From a virus, in IMG/VR virus record IMGVR_UViG_3300024946_000004, positions 1 through 34,227 of that record: DNA of 34,227 nt. One strand, 5' to 3'. Every line of letters begins with the position of its first letter. The stretch's first letter is position 1. Below the pieces are notes generated by a model. The model was not told where the DNA came from and ran no database searches. It was given only the letters and a program-made list of their open reading frames with translations. Positions 1 to 11,100 of this stretch are shown piece by piece. A program made the position numbers and the translations under genes.

Positions 1-2
1 TA

Positions 3-251
3 GTGATGAGTGCAACTGACAGATTGAGAGAAAAAGCGCAAAACGAACAGACAAGCATTGCACTGAATCATCTACTTAAAGCTGAACAATTACGCAATCA
101 GAAACTTGAGGCACAGTTAGCAATAGCAGTTGAGGCTCTTGAGGAAATAGGAAGTGTTAATTGGCATTACTCTATGAGCAGGAAAATAGCAACCGAAGCA
201 CTCAGCAAAATTAGAATACAGAACAAGTCTGCGGAAAGTAAAGGTGAATAG
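3..251 (+). CDS. small coiled-coil phage protein, function unknown
   Basis: An 82-residue protein at the window edge. GTG (3) and ATG (6) are both possible starts, and the frame could extend further left outside the window, so the start is uncertain. The sequence is charged and almost entirely helical, with a heptad-like stretch around residues 20-50 (LRNQKLEAQLAIAVEALEEI). This resembles small accessory proteins common in phage early regions, where a repeated A..AL..I pattern ends the chain. No catalytic motif is visible. It is followed directly by the membrane-peptide gene at 253, whose Shine-Dalgarno lies in its last codons, so the two are probably co-transcribed toward the integrase. Function not recognised. 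Confidence 0.6.
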   Translation: MMSATDRLREKAQNEQTSIALNHLLKAEQLRNQKLEAQLAIAVEALEEIGSVNWHYSMSRKIATEALSKIRIQNKSAESKGE

Positions 252-252
252 T

Positions 253-426
253 ATGCTTAATTTTATTGCTTGGGCTTTTGCAATTGCATCTATTTTAATT
301 TCTCACTTTGGCAGTGTATCGAGTGATTATTTGTTTGCAATTTATTTGTCCAGTCTTGCATTTTTAGCATGGGTTGCTGACATAGCCGTGTATAGATTAA
401 TCAAAGAATTGAAAGGTAAAGGATAA
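253..426 (+). CDS. small two-helix membrane protein
   Basis: A peptide of about 57 residues with two hydrophobic segments (roughly residues 4-20 and 26-46) and a positively charged C-terminus (KELKGKG), so probably an inner-membrane hairpin. A GTG at 244 is in frame, but the ATG at 253 is preferred because AAAGGTG at 240-246 sits at good Shine-Dalgarno distance from it. It lies between the coiled-coil gene (ends 251) and the AlpA-like gene (starts 431) with almost no spacing, so it is part of the same early plus-strand operon. No family recognised; superinfection exclusion or another membrane role is possible but not shown. Confidence 0.55.
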   Translation: MLNFIAWAFAIASILISHFGSVSSDYLFAIYLSSLAFLAWVADIAVYRLIKELKGKG

Positions 427-430
427 GAAT

Positions 431-613
431 ATGAGCGAAGTTTACACAATCGAAGATTTAATGAAGGCACTTAAAATTAGTCGCACAACGTTTTGGCGCA
501 GACGTAAATCAGGCGCGATTCCTGATCCGGATTTAAAAGAAGGCCAGCCAAGATGGAGCCAAGCTATTTTAAGAAAGCACCTACCCATGCTGACCACCAA
601 TCCATCAACTTAA
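431..613 (+). CDS. AlpA/MerR-like helix-turn-helix protein, possible excisionase
   Basis: A 60-residue protein. Residues about 6-35 form a winged-helix-type HTH of the AlpA/excisionase kind: YTIEDLMKALKISRTTFWRR, followed by a short wing with G-IPDP and RWSQ. Proteins of this family act as excisionases (recombination directionality factors) or as activators of integrase genes in P4-like elements. The start ATG has an upstream AAGGAT. The 3' end overlaps the 3' end of the convergent integrase gene by 50 bp, so the two messages are antisense over that stretch. Its place next to a P4-type integrase supports a role in the integration/excision decision. Which of these roles it has cannot be read from sequence; a plain regulator is the alternative. 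Confidence 0.65.
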   Translation: MSEVYTIEDLMKALKISRTTFWRRRKSGAIPDPDLKEGQPRWSQAILRKHLPMLTTNPST

Positions 614-1694
614 TGCGATCATCTAAATATTCGGCACGATTGTAAGCAGCGCGGATAGCATCAGATTCACCATGTGCTAACTGCCTTTCAATTACATCGT
701 GCCTGAAACCTGATTGCTCATTGAGTACAGTAGAAGCAAGCGCTCTAAAGCCGTGAACGGTATGTTTGTGGCGGTACCCGATACCATATAAGGCATCAAG
801 CAAGGCATTTTCACTGATCGGTTTATTTTTAAGAATTGGTGATTGAAACACGTACTCATAATCACCTGTATGCACTTCAAGCTGCTTTAATATAGAGAGC
901 GCTAAATCTGATAGCGGCACAACATGCGGCTTCTTCATCTTCATGCGTTCTGCAGGGATCACCCAGAAACGCTCATCGCGGATCTCATCCCATTTCATAA
1001 AACGTAATTCACTGCTACGAACAAACGTGATCGCAACAAATATCAATGCAAGTCTATTCACAGATTCATTAATAGTTTGAATTGCCTTAAATAAATCTTT
1101 TGCGCCTTCTACTGGAATGCACGCCATGTTTTTAACAATCGGCGTTTCCAATACTCTACTGAGATTGTTCGCTGGATGCACCTCTAATATTCCTTCATCA
1201 ATCGCGTAATCAAACAACTGCCGAAGATGCATTGCTACTCGATGCGCAGTTTCGATAATTTCAAGAGCCTGCACATCTTTAACCACTTTCACCAGGTCAG
1301 CACGCTTGATCGTATCAATCGGCATTTTGCCAAGATGAGGTGATGCATAGTAATCAAGCCTGTTGGTTACCTGCACTTTATGTTTGTCGTTTTTTAGTGT
1401 CTTAAGCTTATGCTCAAGAAATGCCTTTTTTACTTCATCAAAAGTTAGCGATGCCTTGTCGGTACCTAAAACCAATTGCTCTTTAAAATCGGAAAGAAGC
1501 TTTCGCGCATCAGACAAACCAACAATAGGATATTGTCCAAAGGTTTTAGTTTGATTTTTACCGCCAGACTTATATAGGTATCGCCAGCTTTTAGTACCTG
1601 ATGGAAGCACAACAATAAATAAACCATGTGCGTCAGAAAGCTTATAGGGCTTGTCTTTGGGCTTGGCCCCGTCAATTTTTTTATTCGTTAACAA
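564..1694 (-). CDS. int: P4-type tyrosine recombinase integrase
   Basis: A 376-residue phage integrase that catalyses site-specific recombination between attP and a tRNA-end attB. Residues 1-75 match the DUF4102 arm-DNA-binding domain of P4-type integrases (KPKDKPYKLSDAHGLFIVV, then a GQYP..GLSDAR motif). Residues about 80-180 are the core-binding SAM-like domain, and 190-376 the catalytic domain. Catalytic residues are visible: R226 (FVRSSEL), H314 and R317 (HGFR), H341 (LAH) and the nucleophile Y351. The start is TTG at 1694: GAGGG lies 8 nt upstream and an in-frame TAG lies just beyond, with no in-frame ATG. The N-terminus faces attP, as in P4. The Shine-Dalgarno lies inside an arm-type repeat, suggesting autoregulation. 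It looks intact. Confidence 0.95.
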   Translation of the reverse strand: MLTNKKIDGAKPKDKPYKLSDAHGLFIVVLPSGTKSWRYLYKSGGKNQTKTFGQYPIVGLSDARKLLSDFKEQLVLGTDKASLTFDEVKKAFLEHKLKTLKNDKHKVQVTNRLDYYASPHLGKMPIDTIKRADLVKVVKDVQALEIIETAHRVAMHLRQLFDYAIDEGILEVHPANNLSRVLETPIVKNMACIPVEGAKDLFKAIQTINESVNRLALIFVAITFVRSSELRFMKWDEIRDERFWVIPAERMKMKKPHVVPLSDLALSILKQLEVHTGDYEYVFQSPILKNKPISENALLDALYGIGYRHKHTVHGFRALASTVLNEQSGFRHDVIERQLAHGESDAIRAAYNRAEYLDDRIKLMDWWSAWVGAFLK

Positions 1695-1875
1695 GGCATC
1701 AACCCTCGATGCCTAAACAAATGCCTAACGTACATATAAGACAGAATGAATAAATTTGAAACATGATGGTTAACCAAGAAACAATGAAAGCGCTTAACTA
1801 TAAAGGTTTATAGCTTAAATGTGAAACACTTTGATAGGGATTGGTTACAGATGGAACTACTTGAAAATAATCTTA

Positions 1876-1895
1876 TGGAGGCGCGAGCCGGAGTC
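1876..1895 (-). other. att core identical to a tRNA 3' end (tRNA-Cys-like)
   Basis: The plus strand reads tggaggcgcgagccggagtc. On the minus strand this is the 3' half of a T-stem, a seven-base acceptor strand (TCGCGCC), U73 and CCA. U73 and a GGCGCG-type acceptor are typical of bacterial tRNA-Cys. To the right the sequence departs from any tRNA at once, so this is not a tRNA gene but the phage copy of the crossover segment. Integration would rebuild the host tRNA end. Confidence 0.75.
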
Positions 1896-1908
1896 ATGAA
1901 TTAAACTA

Positions 1909-1921
1909 AATCAACAACTTA
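1909..1921 (+). promoter_or_regulatory. IHF-binding site (exact consensus)
   Basis: AATCAACAACTTA fits WATCAANNNNTTR at every defined base. It lies between the att core and the right arm repeat, where a DNA bend would bring an arm-bound integrase onto the core. Binding is inferred. Confidence 0.6.
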
Positions 1922-2098
1922 CCAACTCGATGCCTTATTTTATGCCTAATACTGCTTTTTTCAACACCTTATTCGTAAAAATTTTTATTAGGTGCGGAAT
2001 GAATCGAGGAGCGCATTATAACCATTCTAATTATTTTAGCAATACCTAATTATTCACCGCACAAATAAATACACACGCTTAACCAATGAGATTATTAT

Positions 2099-2175
2099 GC
2101 ACCAATGGATAAAGTTATTGTGTTTACCCTTTGGTGCATGCTTGCGCTTTGGCTACTTATTACTATAGCCAAAGC
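2099..2175 (-). terminator. tandem stem-loops after the late operon, possible terminator region
   Basis: Two hairpins lie just beyond the stop of the giant gene. The first met by transcription is a perfect 10-bp stem (2146-2155 with 2166-2175, gctttggcta/tagccaaagc) with a 10-nt loop. The second is a 7-bp stem (2099-2105 with 2131-2137, gcaccaa/ttggtgc). Neither is followed by a clean U-tract on the minus strand, so they may end the late transcript weakly, protect its 3' end from exonucleases, or insulate int and attP. Confidence 0.4.
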
Positions 2176-2189
2176 TGCATGGGTTCTGA

Positions 2190-5100
2190 TTATGGGTTAG
2201 TTATTTCTGGCTTAACTGTCTGATTGAACTCCGTCATGATTAGCGTGATTTGTTCATCAACCAATTTAACCTCTTCTCTATTTGCGCCTTCTTTAACTAG
2301 ATCGCGCTTGTAATCTCGTAGTTTTGAAATTGCGCTTTGTGCTTTTTTACCGTAATCCACATAATTCAACTCTGGATTCTCGTTTAAAAACTCGTCAGCG
2401 TCCTTACCATCTTTCAATCGCCCAAGATAACCAGCCTCTAGTTTATTCAGTTTGATTAGATTATTGTAGAACTTACCAGCTTGAGGCGCTTGCCCTGCAC
2501 TGTTACCCACAAATCGACCAACCAAAGGTATTTTGTAAGTTGGCAGATCTTCACCTGTCACGATAGATTCTATAGTGTTCACCGTTTTTACCACCTCACG
2601 ACCAACACCGCCAGTTAACTGACCTGTTAAATATTCAATCTGGTCGCCTGTCGGACTTAATTGGCCTTTTTCGTAATCATCACCGCCTGATAAGTTATTG
2701 ATCCAGCGTGCAAGCTCGATACTTAACTCAGTTGCTTTGTCGCGTGTGCGAGTGTAGCCAGGTGTAGGTCTAAGATTGCTAAAATCTTCTTGTGCGATAT
2801 TGCGACCTGTCCAATCTTCATTTTTAGATAAGTCATTAAACGGATCTGCTACTGTTGGCATAATGATTGAATCAATCCTACCATTACCGCCTAGTGGGTT
2901 GAATGATTCCATGACTGCGCCAAATATATCAAACACGCGCTCAGTTGTGTTTTCTGCACCAGATAATAGCCACTCTGTTGTAATGCGCCCAAAGTTTGGC
3001 AACACATTAAAACCTAGCGGCATTGGAATTGTGATGTACTTTTGATCAGTGTTAGGAATTGGAATAATAAAGTTACTAGAACGCACAAACTCTGGCGGCT
3101 CATCTTCATCAAATCCAGCCATTGCCAACATCAGCGCTTGTGCTACACCGATTGATATACCGCCTGCAATAATCTGTTTACCTTTAGGACCTGTTAGCGT
3201 TTCACCAATACGTGCGGTACCTTGCACTGCCGCATTGAAGAATGCATACCAAGCGCCCATTGTTCTAGTCGCAGTGCCTTTTCGGTTAAAGTTTACCGTG
3301 AGGTTTTTTCCGATACTTGCCGCTTGTTGCTTACTGATTCCGCTATCAATTGCCACTTTATAAGCAGCTAAACGCACTGCGTTTTCAAGTGTCTGGTTGT
3401 AGTCAGATAACCAATAAAAGATAGGCTTGATGAGTTTATCGTTGAGTGCTGTTTCTGGCACGGCTAGCACACCGCCTACCGTTACCACTTTACCTGCAAG
3501 TGTTTTAGTCCACCAATTAGGGTCAAGTGCTTTTGATACTGCCTTTGTACGCTCTTCTGCATTCGCATACATATCTCTAAAGCCAGTTGTGCCACCTTCG
3601 CGTTGGTATTCCTCCCATAATGCACGCATCTCTTGTGCTTTTGATTTCTGTGCTTCAGTAAATGAACCAAACTGCATTGGCGATTTAATGCCGTTATCAG
3701 TTCTAGTTTCAGCATAAATGCCACGTAGCGCAGGCATGATATTGGCCAGAACTTCTTTCTGTTTGCCGGCAATCTCAGTGGTGCTTAAGTTAAGCATTGC
3801 GCCTTGCGTATCGCGCGTAATGTTCACGATGCCGAAGATTGGGTTGTATTGCGTATTAATGCTTGAGAAGTAGCGCGTAATATTGCCCATAAAGTTACTG
3901 ACGGCACTCACCTGGTCAACATCTAAGTTATTTAAACTAAGTGCCATTTTCATCGCACGATCATTAAACTCATTAAACGTTACGCTACGCTCTTCAATTT
4001 CACCACGCTTATTAACGATACGCGCAACGATGACATTGTTGCGGTTTTTATAGCTTGGATCTGTGCGAGTTTCAACAAGGCCTGTTGCTTTGCTTACATG
4101 GCGAATAGTAGGCGGTGTTTCAACATTCCAAAACTCTTCATTTGGATTAAGTTTAGCTAATCCAATCATTGCAGTAGCAACACGATTCTTTTCACCACGA
4201 ACGACATTCTTTTCATATTGCTGCGCAATGTTAGCAATTACATCAACCACGGCACGATTAGAACCCATTGCACGTTTAGAGCTATTGCCTTTCACTTTAA
4301 AGCCTGAACCGGTGCCGTTACCTGTGCCACGTTCCATATCTTCACGCATCAGCGGCACGTAGAACTGATAAGCTGATTGCCATGCATTCACGATTGATTG
4401 TGATTCAAGTCCGTAATCAACTAATACTTGGCGAGATTTAGCAGTAATTGCATCAATGCGTTTTGCCAGTGCTTCGTATTTACGTTTATCTGCTGGATCT
4501 AAAGCCGCCATGTAACTATTTGCTTCTGCAGTCGTAACACCTGCGCCACCGTCTTGCATATCAGGATTGATAGTTGCAATCTGTTTGTTACGCTCTGGCG
4601 CGTGGCGCATCCACAAATACTCTTCAAAGTCAGCCATGCCAACACCGCGCATACGCATATCTTCAATGAGTGGCGTTAAGTCTTGTTTTATAAAGTCTTG
4701 AACTCGTTTAGCAGAACGTCCGTGGTAAAGCTCTTCTTGCAGGTAGGCGTTCCAACGGTCTGCAATGTTGGTACCGGATTTTTTGATTTCCTGAGTGACA
4801 CGTTTTAAGTCAATGTATTTATCTTGCAGAGCACGGATAACATTATCCATTTTGCTAGATTCATCAACCTGCCATTGAGGCGTTAGGCTTGCTTGAGGTG
4901 ACTGTTTGCTGCGTGAATACATCACGCCTTGCAATGCAGGTGCTAGTCCGCGATTCTGTAGCTCGCGCACATATGAACCCAATAACTCTGTCCGCTCTTC
5001 GCTGCTCTGTTTCCGTAGAAAGGTATTGTAGAAAGCTGCTCTCTTTGCCGTGCGGATTCCTGCGCGATAAGGATTGCTCGTTTCAGTGGTGTTGACGGTA

Positions 5101-8100
5101 GCATCTTGTGAACTTCCATCAATAATTCTTGATCCACTGACTCTATCTGTTCTTGCGTAATAGTTGGATAACACGCGCTCAAAGTCATCATCGGTAAATT
5201 GCTCACCGCTGATGGTTGTAAAGCCTTGTGTTGTTGGGTTAAAGATAACATTTTTAAGTTCTGGCAAATTGGTAATTGCACCGTGATAAACAGTATAAAT
5301 CAGTTCTTTAATGTTGTGTGCATCATTACCTTTTTTCCAATCAATCTTACGCACAGCCTCGCCAAAGTCTTTTGTTTTTTCATCGAATGAATAGTACAAA
5401 TCTGGGTCAGTTTGCGCGACATGTGGCTCGATATGTTTAGTGGTACCGTACTTTAATGCGCTTGATAGCATATTTTCAGCACGGCGGTAGAAAGCCTTAG
5501 CAGTTAAACCAAGTGGGTCACCAATAAATACTTTGTCATTGTTGTATGCATAAGCTGCAGCTAGTGAGTAAATACGGGTCCCAAAGTCTGCGCCAGAGCG
5601 TAAGCGAGATACGTTAATCCAAACCTCATTGCCTTTTTCATAGATAACGGCTGAGCGATATTTAGCGTTTGGTAAAAACACCTCCCAAGCGGTATCAGCA
5701 CCATCTAGTTTTGTTTGTGACTTACCAAATGGTTCAACACGGAATTGCGTGTTCATATCGCTGGCAATATCGGCAATTTCTTTTGCATCAGATGGGGCGT
5801 TCTCAAAGAAATCTTCGTTTCTTGCGGTGAACTCAAGCGCGGCGGTTAAGAATGTGTCACCGTCTGCTTTGGATGGTACGCGATTGTTGCGGCTGTAATA
5901 CATATCTTTGTTTGAGATAAGGCTTACAACATCCTCACCCTTAGCATAACGTGAAGCCATTGAAACAATATCTCTCACATCAACATCAGTCATCTCAACA
6001 TCAAATACCAGCTTTGCAAATGCCTTGATTCCATCAATTAAGCGTTGCCATATTGACCTAGCAACTGGCGACATTTCAACATCTTGATCACCACGTTCAG
6101 CGATAAAAGCCAAAACCTCACCGGCCATTGCATTGTCGTCAATATCCGGCTGCGATTCTTTAACATCATCCCAAATGCCGCGAATGTACTTATTGCCTGA
6201 TTTGTTCAAGGTTTTAATTTGCGTAAGCAATTTAGGAAATAAAGTTTTATCAACTTCATTTAGCATGCTCTCAACCGACATATGCCCGATTGCCTCATGC
6301 GCAAACACTTCTCTTAAGCGCTCCTCGCTGTTAATTGCATTGGTGTTAATCCATATTTCACCATTTGAATACAGGCCTTCCACGTCATTAATTCTTACGC
6401 TCAATGCGGCCTGAATGTTTTGTTCGCTAGGTAACTGAGTGACCAACTCTAAGCGCTCAATTAGTAGCTGTTCACTGCCGTTAATTTCCTCAATAATGCT
6501 AGAAGGAATTGGCAGTTTAGAATGATGGTCAACTAACTTTACCTTAGGTATGCCTTTGTGTGACTTCTGCAGTTCATCGATAATCGACTGTGCTTTATCT
6601 TTGTCCATTCCTCGGTATGGGGTTGCATTACTGCGGCTAAACATCACCACATTGCCGCTGTCTGATTCTTTTGTCTGAATCTCACCAAACAGGTTATCAA
6701 ACGCCTCTGCTACTGGTGCAACCTCTTCATCCAACAAATAGGGGAATCGTGAACTATCACGGTTAAATGAATCTACGCGCACTACGTTTGCAAGGTAGTC
6801 ATTATCATACCCATTCAACTGCATCTTATGGATAACGTAGTTTTCAAATGCTCTCGCACCAAGCTCTATAATTCTTGACCAATAGCCATCTGTGCCTTCT
6901 TTTACACCGTCAATGCTTCTAGCACGTTGCTTCATTGGTGAAGTGTTAAGTGCATCCACCAAGTCAGCAAATCTAACCTCAACCTCAGGCCTTACGCCTT
7001 GAGGATGTTTCGGATCGATAATCCAATTCTCTTCGCTCCAATACTTGCTGTTAGGGCTTTGTTTGCGATAACGCTCAAGCTCTGCTTTTGTGATTCCTTT
7101 ATTGCCATAATTTTTATTTATGTACAAAGCTTCTGGCTTGTAAGTAATGTAGTTACCTTCACGGTAGGCTTGCTGGCTTTTGACCTCTGCCATTGACTTT
7201 TCACCACCGCGCTTACGTGAAAAGTAATTATCCAAAGCATGGAACCACTCATGCGCTAAAGTGCCAGCGCCTTGCGTCTTTGTAAGATTGATAACTAAAT
7301 TGCCTGGCTCAAAATGTGCGGCGGCACTACCCTTGCCTCGCGCACCGAATGAAAGCCCCAGTGTGCCTTCTAATGACATTGCTTTAGGCGGTACACCTAC
7401 TATGTTAGCCAAGTCCATTAAAGCATCGTAGGCGGCGTTTAGCGCACCTTGTCGGTCATTATCTTTACCGCCTTGCTTTACCCATTCGCCAAATTGAATA
7501 CCCCTAAAGCCAAATGTAGTTGCGAACTCTTCTGAGCTTACATCTTTACCTTTGCGATAATCTTCACCTGTGCGCGGTCTGTTTTCTTTACCACGAACAT
7601 CTGATTCTTTAACATTCAATCGGTCTTTTGTGGCATCCCATGCGGCAACTACTTCATCGTAGTTATTGCGTAAAAATTCAAATGCCTCTTTTGAGCTATC
7701 AAAATCCTTAAGCTTGGTGTAGTTTTTATCGCCTTTCTTGTTGATAAAGTAACCGCCTTTTGATGAGCCACGCACCTCAAACGCCATGCGCTTCTCTTGC
7801 TTTTCCTTGCCAAGTTTCTCGTTTACATTATCAATTACATCGGCAACACTTGAGGCTTCGTAGGTTGTAGTTACGCCATCAACATCAATACGCACCATCG
7901 GTTTAATTTGTTTTACACCATCAACGTAACTGTAAGCATTAGGGTACTCTTCAACCTTACCAATGCGCTTCCATGCGTCACGATCAATCGCCTCAAGCAA
8001 TGCAACTTTAGATTTAAACTGGCCTAGTTGAGCATCTTTGATTTTCTGCAACATTAGCTCTGGGTTTACTTCAAGCGCCTTGCTTACAATCCTGCCTATA

Positions 8101-11100
8101 TCACGAAGTGTTTTTACCTTGCCTACCCAAACTTTAAGCGCATAAGGCTTACGTGGTTTAGATGGGATTTCCTCTCTGGCCGTCCATGCAATTGCTGCGG
8201 CAGTTTTATTATCGATTAAATTAACATCGGTAATGGGCCATATCTTACTGAGTGGCAATGAGGCTAGTTCATCGTCTGAGTATTCCTTAGCCATTGCACG
8301 CACCATATCTTTACGTGCACCTTCTAGCTTCTCGCCAAAGTCATCTACATTGCCTTTAGGTTTCTGTGCAGCTGGTTCACCATAAGCATCAGCCACCTCA
8401 TCAGCCGTGACTTTACCTTCGCGCACATCCTTGATAGTGTCGAGCTTCTCTTTGCCTTTAACTCCTGCGGCGGTGAGTGCTTCTGCGGCTTTGTCCACTT
8501 CGTCTTGATGTTTTGGCTTTGTATCAACCATTTTCGCATCGTCACGAAAAAGGTCTTGCGCACCGGCTGCGGCGGCAATATCTGCTTCACTGTTTGAACC
8601 AGTTAGAGTGAATGTGTCTTGATTGTCGTTGCCAGAATTGCGCTTAGCGTCTTTCGCACGCTCTGCATCTGCAATGGCTTGTTTGGCGGTAGTATTTTCG
8701 CCTAGTAGGTCGGTGTCTTGCTTAGCTGTTCCTACTTCCGCTTGCTTACCGGCGTTAGTTTCTGCTGCGCTTTCTTCTCTTTCACCGCTAGCAACATCGC
8801 TATTTGTGCGTCCTTGCTCAACGTTTTCAATCTCGCTATTGCTTCCTGCGCTTTCTTGCTCTTGTTCGTCAAGTCCACTTCCGTAATAGGCGCTTTCGGT
8901 ACCGTTTTCTCTTTCGTCATATCCAGCCTCCTGTAGTAGTTTGTTTACTTCTTCATCGCTAATTTCGGCAATTGAAACTATGTCATCCTGTGCACTTTCG
9001 TTTTCATAGAACCGGCTTGCTTCAATCTCTTGCTGCGTGTCATAAGGCAATACTGATTCACCGTTACGGATTTTGTCAGCAAGGTAATCATACGCCTCTG
9101 TTGAATCAAAAGCATCATCATTAGCACCGTTAGATTCAAGGCGCATGTTATATGGTAAGTAGTCGTCTAAATCACCTGATTCAATCAAGACTTTAAGTGA
9201 ACGGTTGTTATCTTTTTTGAATATCTGATTGTAGCCACCTGGTGCAAAGCCTTTATCCTCGCCTGTAACATCGCGTTTTTCAGATAAAGAAACGCCGCCT
9301 AATTCGCGTAATGTAGCCAGTAGCGTTTTAGGCTTGTATTGTTTAGGTGCTTTAGGCTTAGTAGATTTGGCTGGCTTTGATTTAGCAGCCTCTTGATACA
9401 AGTCATCTATTAAAAAGCTGATTGTTTGAGACTTCCCCTTGAACAAATCTGCAAGTGTCTTGAGTTTTTCCGCTGATACAGCCTTGCCATTTTGCATTTT
9501 ATTGGCTAAATCAAGACCACTATTCAAGCCATCTTCTAGGTTCAATGCTTTAGCGGTCTTGCGTTGCTTCATTAGGCTTGCAATAACATCGCTCACTACG
9601 CTGCTGGCTTGCTTTGATGATACGGTAGTAGTATCAGTTGATACAGTCTCGTTATCTGACAATGCTCCCGTAGCTTTTCCGTTTTCGGATGTTGAAGCGC
9701 CACTCTCAACCGTTGAGCTAGGGAACTCTTTAACATCGTTAAGAAGCTGAGCAATAGGCGCATTCAAGCGAATAACATCAACGTTATCGCCCTTATTTAA
9801 TTTTGATAGCCATTGATGATGGCCGTCTAATACGTGGTTATCAGCTGATACCAAGATTGAACGGTCACCGCCTGCAAACTTGCTTGCTTTCTTAACCTTA
9901 GCCTCTGAAAACTCCTGCTGTGTTGGCTTAAGTGATGATGCCGGTACCGTTTCTTGCGTATGGTCCACGCCTCTAGCATTAAGAAAGTTAACCATCGCGC
10001 CACGGTGCTCTGCTTTAACCTGTGGCATTTCTGCGCGTGGAATATTTAATGTGCCAGATTCAGGACTAAATGCAGTCCACTCTTTATCAATCTTCTGGCC
10101 TGCCACTTGCACCTGCGCTCTTTGACTAGCCAAAGGTGTTTCTGGAATATTTTGTGGTTCGTTTTGTTGTTGAGGCTTTATTTTAAATAAACGCTCAAAT
10201 AATTCTGGCGCGTCACGGCCTGCATATTCAACCGCTTTGTCGCGCATCGCTTCAATAACTTCTGATTCATTCCAACCCTGCTCTTTTGAGTAGGCTAAAG
10301 CATTTTTAATAGACACAAACTCTGGTGAACCTTCAAAGCCGGGCTTGTCAATGTCGCGCATTTTTAGCGCAATAGAATTGCCTAGCGCCTGTGGTGTTGA
10401 TTCATCAAAGTTTGTTATTGCATTTGCATATTGGTCTATTTTTTCAACATTTACACCTTTAAATGCAGATGATTCATTCTCCATCTCGCCTGTCGCATTG
10501 CTTTCAAACCATTTATCAATTTTTCGTTGCGGCCAGTTAATCGCTTCATTAGCAATGTTATCGCCTGCGTACTTTCTAATTACAGCTAAATCCAACTGCT
10601 TATTTTTAGCCATGCCATCTTCACGCGCTTGTTGAAGCTGCTCATAGCTCATTGTTGAATAATCTGGCTCAATTAGTGCATCGTCAGGCTGACTTCCATT
10701 TCCAGCAGGAATATCACTTGCAACGCTCTCTCGATTGATGGATGGTTCATCTGCGTTAATTCCGTCACTTGTAGCAACTGCGCTTCCTGCTGCGTTATCA
10801 AGTTCATTCGTAACGGTTCCGCTATCCACCATTCCAGTGGCTCCAAGTACGTCTGCGCTGACATTATCATCCCCTAGTATGTCGCTAGCTGGTATGGCTT
10901 CTTGTGCTGAGATTGTGTTAAGTAACCCATTAGGTTTTGTGAAAGGAATATCAATTGCTTTTTCAGCAAGCGCAATAGCGTCATCAATACTTGCATCTGG
11001 ATTAGTAATATTGGCAAGCGCAGTGTCTGCCTCGTCTTGCTTTGCTTGGTCTTGCTTCTGCTGTTGTGATGCATTAAATGCAGCTAACAACTGAGCGTCT

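Larger units (their letters stand above)
1705..1949. other. attP: attP region of the phage (arm sites, IHF sites and core)
   Basis: A non-coding attachment region. Two 24-nt direct repeats of the form ctcgatgcc-N7-atgcctaa lie at 1705-1728 and 1926-1949, one on each side of the core at 1876-1895; they are the likely arm-type binding sites for the integrase N-terminal domain. Positions 1909-1921 match the IHF consensus WATCAANNNNTTR exactly, and 1824-1836 match it on the other strand with one mismatch. Arms on both sides of a single core, with phage genes beyond both, is the arrangement of attP and not of attL or attR. Assignment of arms and IHF sites is inferred from sequence only. Confidence 0.8.

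Noticed and set aside
1697-1699. ATG at 1699 as integrase start
   Set aside because: It is out of frame with the integrase and ends at a TAA three codons later; the TTG at 1694 is in frame with a good Shine-Dalgarno.
1876-1895. A real tRNA-Cys gene at this site
   Set aside because: Only the 20 bases of the 3' end match; the sequence to the right has no anticodon or D arm, so it is a phage att core.
4943-5281. A 112-codon minus-strand frame inside the giant gene
   Set aside because: It overlaps the polyvalent protein in another frame, with no recognisable domain or Shine-Dalgarno.
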